A stretch of 64,000 nt of DNA from Romanomermis culicivorax (Eukaryota; Nematoda; Enoplea; Mermithida; Mermithidae): positions 558,001 to 622,000 of the forward strand of contig CAWUHX010000136.1 in NCBI GenBank assembly GCA_963922205.1, written 5' to 3'. The notes beneath the pieces were generated by a model. That model was not told the origin of the DNA, made no database searches, and was given only the letters and a program-made list of their open reading frames with translations. The position numbers were made by a program, and so were the translations under genes. Positions 44,262-55,033 of the stretch are shown one piece after another. Position 1 is the first letter of the stretch, and every line of letters begins with the position of its first letter.

Positions 44262-46094
44262 GTGAAAACCGATCCAGCGTTGGACTTTGCGGTAAAGACC
44301 CAACGGGGAGAAACGGCTAACAAACCTGACCTGTTTGCTCCGCAGACGGTAGCTGAGATAATAAGATACACCAAGATAGGCAAGGTATCCGCCACCGATC
44401 AGCACTGTCAGGGTAATTAGGATGTTAAAGATCAACTGGACCGGCCCGCTCAGGACAGCATGCAAGCCCTGGGCGAGGGTGTGTTGTTGACCCGTAATAA
44501 CATGGTTTGCTGCCAAACCGACACCTTCCAGAGAGGCCTTGATGTCGGTTCCTACCCCTGCAAAGGCCTGGTAAATGGCGTCTGGTTGCAGGGATAGACC
44601 AGCGGTAAAGTTTACCAGCCGGTTGAGTACTGCTTCAATTTGCTCAGTCTTGTAAACGTACTGTTTAAAGAAGGCAAAGTTTGAAGGGGTCATCGCCAAC
44701 TGGTCATGGAAGAGCGCCGGTGCCTCAAAGTGAGTGATGTTGAAACGCTGTTTCCAGAAGAGTTCCAGTGGGATGTGGCTCACATGGACCGCGCCAGACT
44801 CAGTAAACCAGCCCGATCGATTTCGGAAAATCCCTGTAAAGTGACACGGCACAATTGGGCTAGATTTAATGAGATCTGGACCACCGGGGGTGGCGAAGTA
44901 GATGGTGCCACCAACCTGTACAGGTAAGTACTTGTAGCAAACGTTTCCCACCCGGTACGAGTGGTAAACGTAGGTGGCGTTGACCTTCTGACACAGCCAT
45001 ATTGTCAGTGCATCGCCTGTGAATTCCGCTGTCAGGTCATTCCTCTGGAGGAATGCCCGGGCACCCAAGGTAGGGTCAAAGCGAAGCAACTGCCAAGTCA
45101 GATCAAGATAGCGTTGAGCGTGAGAGCAGAGCTCAAGCCACGTGAACCGGAAACCGTTAATTTCCGATTCCTTGATCTGCTGAGCCAGGTAGTTCAGTTT
45201 GGCATTGACAGGATCGGGACGGGTGTCCTTTGCCATTCTGAACAAATTTTGGGTCAAATTGTATCTCCCGTGGATGCGAAGGAGAAGACCCTGATCCGTC
45301 CGGACTGTGGTGGAACTTAGTTCTGGGCACAGTTGGAAGACGCGGGAGTTTCCCGGGATCTTGAGGGCAACCTGTAGATCATCGATGATGACGTGGTTCC
45401 CTGACATGGACGCAGTGTAATTTCCCTTGGGGTGATAATGACACCGCGCCGTGAAGTATTGTGCAGGCCAGACAATGACCCCGTCTAGAGTAGTGCACTG
45501 GCCTGCAGTGGGACTGCATCCACCTACATCGCCTAAGGTGCTTAGGGCCGTAGTGCCGTCCCACGAAGCGACTTGTCCCTCCTCGATGAAGAGGTTAGTC
45601 ACTGTCTTGCAGACGTCGCTGCAGCACCATTCGTACATCACTTCCAATGTTTGGTTTGTGCTATAAAAGCCAGGGCGAATGCCGACAAGTTTTTGTGAAC
45701 CAAACATCTTAGTGCGATGTGCTAGCGTGCATGCCGCAGGCGCTAGGTGCTGAGTGGTAATGACCTCTGCAGTGATGCCACTAGAGCCGAAGAAACCAGT
45801 GTTGGTGCAGACTTTGCGGGAGCGCAATGTGCATTTCCATGCTGTGGTTGTAATCGGGTCTGAACTAGGGACATACACCGTAACATTCATGCGCCGCGGG
45901 CTCCATGAAGATTGCGGTGGTTTACACTCTACATGCTGGGGTAACTCAAGTGGATGTCCGCTTCTTGAGAGACCGTAAAATTGATACTGAGCCACCGGTG
46001 CTGACAAACTCACCCCTAGAAACAGTGATGCTACCAAGGTCAATTTTATTATCAAAAACAACTGTACAAACGTGATTTGTAAGTGTTCACTCAT
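44262..46094 (-). CDS. Element A envelope-like glycoprotein (left copy), between gag/X and pol
   Basis: About 610 residues from an in-frame ATG (46094) 28 nt after the X stop, also continuous with the gag and pol frame. Seen: an N-terminal hydrophobic signal-like segment, a Cys-rich ectodomain ([28 protein letters not shown]), about eight N-glycosylation sequons (NVT, NQT, NYT, NLT, NAT, NRS, NIT, NFT), and a strong transmembrane segment near the C-terminus ([19 protein letters not shown]) followed by a basic tail leading into protease 1. The order of Cys, FFGS, EEGQV, LGD, C...GQC and VW recalls mononegavirus/chuvirus-type glycoproteins, but that is an impression without a search. Role: possible membrane fusion or cell-to-cell transfer. 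Confidence 0.8.
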
Positions 46095-46122
46095 TTTCAC
46101 AAATCTGGCCTGAGGGGCAGTG

Positions 46123-46907
46123 TCAGATTTCTTCTTCGTCGCTGTCAGATAAGATGGGTTCCTGGCCGGGGAAATCGAGGACCAAATCACCACACGGGTG
46201 GATTTCCCGGAGGATACCAACTTTTGGCGACCGTGGGGCGACTGCCGTTGGGAACGGAGATTCCTCAACGATGCTGACATCTTCGTTAACCGGACATGAG
46301 GTCTCATCGACGGCCATGTGTTCGACGACGGGCGACTTGGTCGCAGCGGTCGGAGATGTCTCTTGGGCTGGCGCCGGCGATTTGGCTTGGGCTGTTGCCG
46401 AAGATGTATTTTGGGCTGGTGCCGACAGTGGACTTCGGGCTGGTGCCGACATTGTGGTTTGGGCTGTTGCCGGCGGTGTAGGATCATTTGCGGGTTCCTT
46501 GGCCGGGGGCGAGGAAAGGGTAATGTCCATTTTGGTTGGCGATGCCGCGGCAACATGTGGCGCTGCTGTCGGTGATGTAGCCGCGACAGCAGGCAGGAGG
46601 ATCCGACTGGCCTGTTCGACTGCTCGGCGGATGGCATCGACCGAAGGCGAGGATGGCTCCCCATCCAATAAGAACTTCTCGAGGGGCGAGATTGTGATAG
46701 TCCCATTGGCAATGAACTCGAGTGCCCGTCGGGCGACATCGGGTCGTAAGAGTCGCATTGATACAAGTGCCGCGAGCACCACGTCGGCGGCCGTGAGCGC
46801 TTCGACATGCGATGGCTCGTTGAGCAGAGTCCATGGCAAATGCGGGTATTTCTTGGCCAGGTCAACTGACCAGATGGCCAACATCGTGTCTTGGACGGGT
46901 GATGGCG
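46123..46907 (-). CDS. Element A ORF X (left copy), Gag-X C-terminal part after splicing
   Basis: A frame of about 261 codons that differs from the gag/env/pol frame. N-terminal block: [44 protein letters not shown]. The middle is Ala/Pro/Ser/Thr-rich. The C-terminal block is [20 protein letters not shown] and an acidic end SDSDEEEI. Both end blocks are conserved at protein level in element B, which argues that the frame is translated. Removing the 86-nt intron joins it in phase to gag. No known family is recognised. It may be a Gag extension or matrix/assembly domain. Confidence 0.7.
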
Positions 46908-46993
46908 CTGTGAACAAGAAATCAATAGAGTCGTGGACTGAGATAGATTTCTGGTTCCTACTCTAGGATCACCTGAAGAGGAAGGTAGTATAC
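46908..46993 (-). other. Predicted 86-nt intron joining gag to ORF X (left copy)
   Basis: Minus-strand donor TTTGTCAG|GTATACTACC and acceptor TTTCTTGTTCACAG|CGCC with a pyrimidine-rich tract. Gag ends after codon position 1 and X resumes at position 2, so splicing keeps the frame. 86 nt is not a multiple of 3, so retention keeps the other frame (env-pol). Confidence 0.75.
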
Positions 46994-48272
46994 CTGACAA
47001 ATTCATGGGCTCGACCTGGTCGAGGACTTCTGTAGCTGAATCCGTGGGGATCGAAGGCGGTGGTCCTGGAGGGAGGATGCGGGCTGGTGGCGCCGAAGAC
47101 GTCCTGTTTGCGGCTGGAGCTGGCTCGGCAGTCTTAATTTTGGGGATGCGATACGATGAGAAGATGTTAGCGTGGCCAACAAACTGCGGTGTCATCGAGG
47201 GGTCCAGAGTGACCGGCATCGCATACCTTGGTGGTGGTGGTGGCAGCGGTATGTCCGATACATATATCGGTACGGGTACCTGAGCTGCTTGGACCACCGA
47301 AAATCCAATACTGATTACGCAGACAGGATAACACTGTTGTGAAGAATCTGTCAGGTGTTCAGCAAGTGCCTCATCATCCAGGTCAAGAGGATCTGGATGA
47401 AGAGGGCCATCGGTAGCCCCAACGGGGTTGTTGTGATGTATGGGCTGCCGATATTGGTTTCCCATCCCGTTAGGAGGGTGATAACCATTTCTCTGTTGAT
47501 ACACATTTGTCCCCTGGGAAGAATAACCAGTATTTTGGTAGACATTCTCACCCGTGTTTGCCGGATTGCGCTGCGGACAGGCAGTTGATCGGTGCACTCG
47601 CACTTGACGACAATGAGGGCATGGCCTATCACATCGGTCCGTGGGGTGGGCACGTGTACGGCAAAAATAACAGCGACCACCGTTAGCGGCGTTGTTACCG
47701 GGAGGGGCACCGGTGGGACGCTGGGCCCGGCAGTCGGCATCGCTATGTGTACACAGTCCGTGGAAGGAGCACGTTTGAAGGTGTGCTCCTGATGAGCGTC
47801 GCCCGGCGGACTGATTTGGTGTCGATGGCTGTGGAGGCAGCGTCTGTTGGATTGGCGCTGGTGCACGTTGCTGGGCCGTGAGCTTCGCTAGGTGGGCCGT
47901 GAGCCTGGCCATTTCCCCTTTCAAGCGGCGAACCTCATCGGCGGAGGATGATGACGTTGGAGCGTTGCTCTGACGACCGTTTGCGCTTCTGTTAGGCATA
48001 TTGGGATTATATCCGGCGTGTTTAGATTCTGAAGAGAAAACGGCGTTAGATGGAGCAGTGTACCGGATCTCGTCCCAAAAGATTTGGGATTCTGCGTAAC
48101 AGGCTGCCTTGAGTGTCTCTTCAAGAGTCGTAAACTCCCTAAACTTGATAGTATCTCGGAGGACCGGCTTCAATCCTCGCAGAAAGATAGGTTTGATGAT
48201 AGAATCTCGGACATCTGTCGCGAGATCTGGATACGCTACCCTGGATAGTCTCTTGAGGTGCTCAAGGTAGAC
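46994..48272 (-). pseudogene. Element A gag, C-terminal part (left copy, cut at duplication junction)
   Basis: Starts within the capsid-like region at the tandem-duplication junction (VYLEHLKRLSRVAYPDL onward). It continues through IFLRGLKPVLRD, a short coiled-coil-like stretch (about 47930-47870) and two CCHC zinc knuckles (CYFCRTRAHPTDRC; CPHCRQVRVHRSTAC). The N-terminal part of gag is absent from this copy. In the right copy gag is complete. Confidence 0.85.
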
Positions 48273-50581
48273 TCCATAAGGCGTTGAAATGTCCCTGGCG
48301 CGTTGCACAAACCGAAAGGCAAATAATTGAATTCGTAAAGTCCAATAGGCGTATTAAATGCCGTCTTTTCCTTATCCGCCTCGGCAATCGGGATTGACCA
48401 ATAAGCGTTAGCTTGGTCAAGGGTAGTGAAATACTTCATACCCTTGAGTGTGTCAAGGATGTCATCTATCCGTGGGAGTGGGTAGACATCCTTCTTCGTG
48501 ACCTCGTTAAGACCATGAAAGTCAACACACATATGGTGAGAACCATTTTTCTTGCGCACCAGGACAGTATTAGTAGCCCACGGTGACGTGCTCGGCCGAA
48601 TAATACCTTTCTCCTGGAGCGCCTTGACCTCTTGCATGATGAGATCCTTTTCCTTAGGTGAGGACCGGTAAGGGAAATGGCGGACTGGGCGGGCATCGCC
48701 CGTGCTGATTTCGTGCTGGACGAGATCAGTGGAACCTGTGTCCTTTTCATCAAGAGCGTAAAGGTCAGTATATGCAACCAGCAGATCGAGTAAGGCTGCC
48801 CGGTCCTGAGGGGAGATGTCCGGTGAGATTACAGCATTGGCCTCGACCCACTGACGATCGAGGACAGTGTCTGAGTCGACCGGTGATTCCCGTGAGGGCT
48901 CACTATGCATTTGCACATGACCGATGGTCATGTGTGGGTAGAGAACCACGGAATGAGTATTCGGGTTGACTACTTGAAGTGGTATGTGACCGTTGGTCAC
49001 GCTACTCACGCTTCCAGCAAAATATACGTGTCTTTGAGATCCGGTGAGGTGCTTCGGAAAGAAGGCCACCTCAGGTACGTTCGTATAGATTGGCGGAACA
49101 GGTACAGTGAATCGTGTCAGGGAGCGAGGCTCCAGAATTACCAAGTCCTTCAGGGGCAAGGCGCCGCGGGCAGAAGGTGGGCTGTGGATGGGACCGTCAC
49201 AGGGGATTCTACTTTCTTTGAACTGGAGGAAGGATTTCTCCCAGTTCAAGCTGACACAATTGAACCGGCCTAGGAAGTTTGTTCCGAGGACCAGTTCAGC
49301 TGAACAATTCTCTTGTATTTGGACCTGAATCCGTTCAGAGACATCAGCCACTGTAACCGTGATGTAGGCTGCTCCTAGCAGTGGGATCGGGGACCCATTG
49401 GCTGCGATAGGACGAGCCCTGGTTGGTGAAAGTGACAAGTTGGGCAGCTGGGCCGCTAACTTGTGGTCCAGGAGTGAGAAAACAGCTCCTGTGTCGACCA
49501 GTGCCTTTGCTTCTACCCAGTTGTTGAGGAGAACTTTGATATGGGGTGTCCGAATATCATTTGGGTAAAAAGCAGAGACCACATGACCGGAATCAGGTGT
49601 GGTGGCACCACTAGTGTGTTTGGTCTTACTGGACCGCTTTGGAATCGGCAGTCCCGTACGACGTAGTAGACCTACTAGAGCGTATCCGATGGAGGGTTCC
49701 GGGTCGTTCAGAAGGGTGGACTCATCCTGTACCGTGAGTACCTGGTCTGAGTGGTCCCTTGGGCTCTGAGTAGCTCCTAGTGATTCAATCTCGGTGTCGG
49801 ATAGCGGTGGCGCGTTTGGCACGGGTGATGCCGGAGCATCTAAATCACTTGGCTCACGGTATCGGCCTTTCTCTAGCGTGACTGGAGAGTTTCCAGGCGG
49901 AGGTCGAGGGCAACCTGACCCGTGCAAGGTCGACAAATGACGACTTGCCCGTCTAGAAGAGGCCCGGGATCCCCTGGTTGACCCACGTGATGAGGCAATT
50001 GAGGAGGCCCGTGAGTGTGCCCAAGAGATGGACGAAGCCCTGGACCGCGATCGTGATCCCGACCTGTGTGAGTTTCGCGAGAGAGCACAGGTGTTCTCCC
50101 ACCAGGGGTCGATCTGGTCAATCTCCGGCGTGGTCAGCAGGAGGGGTAATTCTACCGCGTCCAGCCGACAAACATTACGTTGGTAGTCAAACATAATGTT
50201 CTTGAACTGTTCTAAGAAGTCCAGTCCGAGTATGAGGTCAACAGGTGCCCAGAACGGAGACGTGGTCTTGCAGACATGGAGATGTATATCGATCTGTGTG
50301 TTCGGCTGGCGGTTTCCGGGCAACATGATTTCATATGGTCCCGAAAGGATGGTATGAATGGCTTTACCATTGATGCTCATCAATGGGTTAAAGTCGTGAT
50401 GTTGCTGGAACCCCATGACCGCCTTCGGACTTTCTTTAGCCAAGGCCTTATGAAGACGTTGGCTAATGATAGTGCGGGGGCAACCCGTGTCAAGGAAAGC
50501 AGGAGTTTCCTTGGTATCCAGCAGCACGACGAAACACGGTGTGATTCGGTCAAGCTGGGAGGGCACATCATTTTGCACGTA
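48236..50581 (-). pseudogene. Element A pol (right copy): protease 1, protease 2, truncated RT
   Basis: Identical in content to the left copy through [16 protein letters not shown]. The duplication junction then moves the frame into gag sequence and a stop follows after about 13 residues. RT therefore lacks YLDD, the thumb, RNase H and integrase. Both proteases are intact. Confidence 0.88.
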
Positions 50582-52414
50582 GTGAAAACCGATCCAGCGT
50601 TGGACTTTGCGGTAAAGACCCAACGGGGAGAAACGGCTAACAAACCTGACCTGTTTGCTCCGCAGACGGTAGCTGAGATAATAAGATACACCAAGATAGG
50701 CAAGGTATCCGCCACCGATCAGCACTGTCAGGGTAATTAGGATGTTAAAGATCAACTGGACCGGCCCGCTCAGGACAGCATGCAAGCCCTGGGCGAGGGT
50801 GTGTTGTTGACCCGTAATAACATGGTTTGCTGCCAAACCGACACCTTCCAGAGAGGCCTTGATGTCGGTTCCTACCCCTGCAAAGGCCTGGTAAATGGCG
50901 TCTGGTTGCAGGGATAGACCAGCGGTAAAGTTTACCAGCCGGTTGAGTACTGCTTCAATTTGCTCAGTCTTGTAAACGTACTGTTTAAAGAAGGCAAAGT
51001 TTGAAGGGGTCATCGCCAACTGGTCATGGAAGAGCGCCGGTGCCTCAAAGTGAGTGATGTTGAAACGCTGTTTCCAGAAGAGTTCCAGTGGGATGTGGCT
51101 CACATGGACCGCGCCAGACTCAGTAAACCAGCCCGATCGATTTCGGAAAATCCCTGTAAAGTGACACGGCACAATTGGGCTAGATTTAATGAGATCTGGA
51201 CCACCGGGGGTGGCGAAGTAGATGGTGCCACCAACCTGTACAGGTAAGTACTTGTAGCAAACGTTTCCCACCCGGTACGAGTGGTAAACGTAGGTGGCGT
51301 TGACCTTCTGACACAGCCATATTGTCAGTGCATCGCCTGTGAATTCCGCTGTCAGGTCATTCCTCTGGAGGAATGCCCGGGCACCCAAGGTAGGGTCAAA
51401 GCGAAGCAACTGCCAAGTCAGATCAAGATAGCGTTGAGCGTGAGAGCAGAGCTCAAGCCACGTGAACCGGAAACCGTTAATTTCCGATTCCTTGATCTGC
51501 TGAGCCAGGTAGTTCAGTTTGGCATTGACAGGATCGGGACGGGTGTCCTTTGCCATTCTGAACAAATTTTGGGTCAAATTGTATCTCCCGTGGATGCGAA
51601 GGAGAAGACCCTGATCCGTCCGGACTGTGGTGGAACTTAGTTCTGGGCACAGTTGGAAGACGCGGGAGTTTCCCGGGATCTTGAGGGCAACCTGTAGATC
51701 ATCGATGATGACGTGGTTCCCTGACATGGACGCAGTGTAATTTCCCTTGGGGTGATAATGACACCGCGCCGTGAAGTATTGTGCAGGCCAGACAATGACC
51801 CCGTCTAGAGTAGTGCACTGGCCTGCAGTGGGACTGCATCCACCTACATCGCCTAAGGTGCTTAGGGCCGTAGTGCCGTCCCACGAAGCGACTTGTCCCT
51901 CCTCGATGAAGAGGTTAGTCACTGTCTTGCAGACGTCGCTGCAGCACCATTCGTACATCACTTCCAATGTTTGGTTTGTGCTATAAAAGCCAGGGCGAAT
52001 GCCGACAAGTTTTTGTGAACCAAACATCTTAGTGCGATGTGCTAGCGTGCATGCCGCAGGCGCTAGGTGCTGAGTGGTAATGACCTCTGCAGTGATGCCA
52101 CTAGAGCCGAAGAAACCAGTGTTGGTGCAGACTTTGCGGGAGCGCAATGTGCATTTCCATGCTGTGGTTGTAATCGGGTCTGAACTAGGGACATACACCG
52201 TAACATTCATGCGCCGCGGGCTCCATGAAGATTGCGGTGGTTTACACTCTACATGCTGGGGTAACTCAAGTGGATGTCCGCTTCTTGAGAGACCGTAAAA
52301 TTGATACTGAGCCACCGGTGCTGACAAACTCACCCCTAGAAACAGTGATGCTACCAAGGTCAATTTTATTATCAAAAACAACTGTACAAACGTGATTTGT
52401 AAGTGTTCACTCAT
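50582..52414 (-). CDS. Element A envelope-like glycoprotein (right copy)
   Basis: Same as the left-copy env, with no mismatch noticed. In frame with complete gag upstream and protease 1 downstream in a 2,265-codon open frame. Confidence 0.8.
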
Positions 52415-52442
52415 TTTCACAAATCTGGCCTGAGGGGCAGTG

Positions 52443-53227
52443 TCAGATTTCTTCTTCGTCGCTGTCAGATAAGATGGGTTCCTGGCCGGGGAAATCGAGG
52501 ACCAAATCACCACACGGGTGGATTTCCCGGAGGATACCAACTTTTGGCGACCGTGGGGCGACTGCCGTTGGGAACGGAGATTCCTCAACGATGCTGACAT
52601 CTTCGTTAACCGGACATGAGGTCTCATCGACGGCCATGTGTTCGACGACGGGCGACTTGGTCGCAGCGGTCGGAGATGTCTCTTGGGCTGGCGCCGGCGA
52701 TTTGGCTTGGGCTGTTGCCGAAGATGTATTTTGGGCTGGTGCCGACAGTGGACTTCGGGCTGGTGCCGACATTGTGGTTTGGGCTGTTGCCGGCGGTGTA
52801 GGATCATTTGCGGGTTCCTTGGCCGGGGGCGAGGAAAGGGTAATGTCCATTTTGGTTGGCGATGCCGCGGCAACATGTGGCGCTGCTGTCGGTGATGTAG
52901 CCGCGACAGCAGGCAGGAGGATCCGACTGGCCTGTTCGACTGCTCGGCGGATGGCATCGACCGAAGGCGAGGATGGCTCCCCATCCAATAAGAACTTCTC
53001 GAGGGGCGAGATTGTGATAGTCCCATTGGCAATGAACTCGAGTGCCCGTCGGGCGACATCGGGTCGTAAGAGTCGCATTGATACAAGTGCCGCGAGCACC
53101 ACGTCGGCGGCCGTGAGCGCTTCGACATGCGATGGCTCGTTGAGCAGAGTCCATGGCAAATGCGGGTATTTCTTGGCCAGGTCAACTGACCAGATGGCCA
53201 ACATCGTGTCTTGGACGGGTGATGGCG
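52443..53227 (-). CDS. Element A ORF X (right copy)
   Basis: Second copy of ORF X. This is the one lying behind a complete gag, so the spliced Gag-X product of about 830 residues would come from here. Confidence 0.7.
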
Positions 53228-53313
53228 CTGTGAACAAGAAATCAATAGAGTCGTGGACTGAGATAGATTTCTGGTTCCTACTCTAGGATCACCTGAAGAG
53301 GAAGGTAGTATAC
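53228..53313 (-). other. Predicted 86-nt intron joining gag to ORF X (right copy)
   Basis: Same donor (CAG|GTATAC) and acceptor (TTCACAG) as the left copy. This is the intron that would act on the full-length transcript first. Confidence 0.75.
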
Positions 53314-55033
53314 CTGACAAATTCATGGGCTCGACCTGGTCGAGGACTTCTGTAGCTGAATCCGTGGGGATCGAAGGCGGTGGTCCTGGAGGGAGGATGC
53401 GGGCTGGTGGCGCCGAAGACGTCCTGTTTGCGGCTGGAGCTGGCTCGGCAGTCTTAATTTTGGGGATGCGATACGATGAGAAGATGTTAGCGTGGCCAAC
53501 AAACTGCGGTGTCATCGAGGGGTCCAGAGTGACCGGCATCGCATACCTTGGTGGTGGTGGTGGCAGCGGTATGTCCGATACATATATCGGTACGGGTACC
53601 TGAGCTGCTTGGACCACCGAAAATCCAATACTGATTACGCAGACAGGATAACACTGTTGTGAAGAATCTGTCAGGTGTTCAGCAAGTGCCTCATCATCCA
53701 GGTCAAGAGGATCTGGATGAAGAGGGCCATCGGTAGCCCCAACGGGGTTGTTGTGATGTATGGGCTGCCGATATTGGTTTCCCATCCCGTTAGGAGGGTG
53801 ATAACCATTTCTCTGTTGATACACATTTGTCCCCTGGGAAGAATAACCAGTATTTTGGTAGACATTCTCACCCGTGTTTGCCGGATTGCGCTGCGGACAG
53901 GCAGTTGATCGGTGCACTCGCACTTGACGACAATGAGGGCATGGCCTATCACATCGGTCCGTGGGGTGGGCACGTGTACGGCAAAAATAACAGCGACCAC
54001 CGTTAGCGGCGTTGTTACCGGGAGGGGCACCGGTGGGACGCTGGGCCCGGCAGTCGGCATCGCTATGTGTACACAGTCCGTGGAAGGAGCACGTTTGAAG
54101 GTGTGCTCCTGATGAGCGTCGCCCGGCGGACTGATTTGGTGTCGACGGCTGTGGAGGCAGCGTCTGTTGGATTGGCGCTGGTGCACGTTGCTGGGCCGTG
54201 AGCTTCGCTAGGTGGGCCGTGAGCCTGGCCATTTCCCCTTTCAAGCGGCGAACCTCATCGGCGGAGGATGATGACGTTGGAGCGTTGCTCTGACGACCGT
54301 TTGCGCTTCTGTTAGGCATATTGGGATTATATCCGGCGTGTTTAGATTCTGAAGAGAAAACGGCGTTAGATGGAGCAGTGTACCGGATCTCGTCCCAAAA
54401 GATTTGGGATTCTGCGTAACAGGCTGCCTTGAGTGTCTCTTCAAGAGTCGTAAACTCCCTAAACTTGATAGTATCTCGGAGGACCGGCTTCAATCCTCGC
54501 AGAAAGATAGGTTTGATGATAGAATCTCGGACATCTGTCGCGAGATCTGGATACGCTACCCTGGATAGTCTCTTGAGGTGCTCAAGGTAGACTATCGCGA
54601 ACTCTGTCGGCTTCTGCAGTCGATCTTGGATCAGCTGCTGATGCAGATCAGAGTCGGGCCCTACCGGAAAATCTCTCCGTAGAAAAGCCGTAAACTCTTC
54701 GTAGCGGGTAGGTATTGGAGTGCTGCTGCTAAAGTCCCGGTAGGAGGCAAGAGCAGGACCCGTGACGCATGACTCCAGAAAGGCGATTTTATACGCATGA
54801 TCCGTTTCGCTAACACCCTGGAGTGTAAAGAAACGGGTAAGATGCGACATAAAATCTGCGATAGACTCACCAAAAGCACCGGAGAAGGTTGGAGGGGCCA
54901 TAAAGCTGGACACGGGAGGGTGCCTCCGACCATTCATGGCCTCTAACTTTTGGTTGAGGGGTCCAAGAGCATTCTCAAATGCTGCCTGGACCTTGTTCTC
55001 GATCTGTGAAGGGAGATCAGCTTCGGACTTCAT
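53314..55033 (-). CDS. gag: Element A gag (complete)
   Basis: Structural protein of the particle. About 573 codons from ATG 55033 to the splice donor. N-terminal region MKSEADLPSQIENKVQAAFE with helical character, then the Retrotrans_gag-type capsid segment (AFGESIADFMSHLTRFFTLQ; YEEFTAFLRRDF; YLEHLKRLSRVAYPDL; IFLRGLKPVLRD), a short coiled-coil-like stretch, a further Cys/His cluster (CSFHGLCTHSDADC), two CCHC zinc knuckles for RNA binding (CYFCRTRAHPTDRC; CPHCRQVRVHRSTAC), and a Pro-rich C-terminal part. Without splicing the frame continues into env and pol. Confidence 0.9.

Larger units (their letters stand above)
41953..48272. repeat. 6,320-bp tandem duplication inside element A, left unit
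   Basis: Matches 48273-54592 at an exact offset of 6,320, with only two mismatches noticed (42546/48866 and 47826/54146). The junction at 48272/48273 joins ...GCTCAAGGTAGAC to TCCATAAGGCG... with about 1 bp of shared sequence. Confidence 0.93.
48273..54592. repeat. 6,320-bp tandem duplication inside element A, right unit
   Basis: Second unit of the duplication. Reading the element 5' to 3', this is the first unit. Its RT ends at the junction just before the YLDD region. Confidence 0.93.

Noticed and set aside
46154-46966. 270-codon frame on the plus strand (also at 52474-53286)
   Set aside because: Antisense to ORF X. Its Gly/Ala/Val-rich translation mirrors the Ala/Pro/Ser codons of X, and no conservation was seen in element B.
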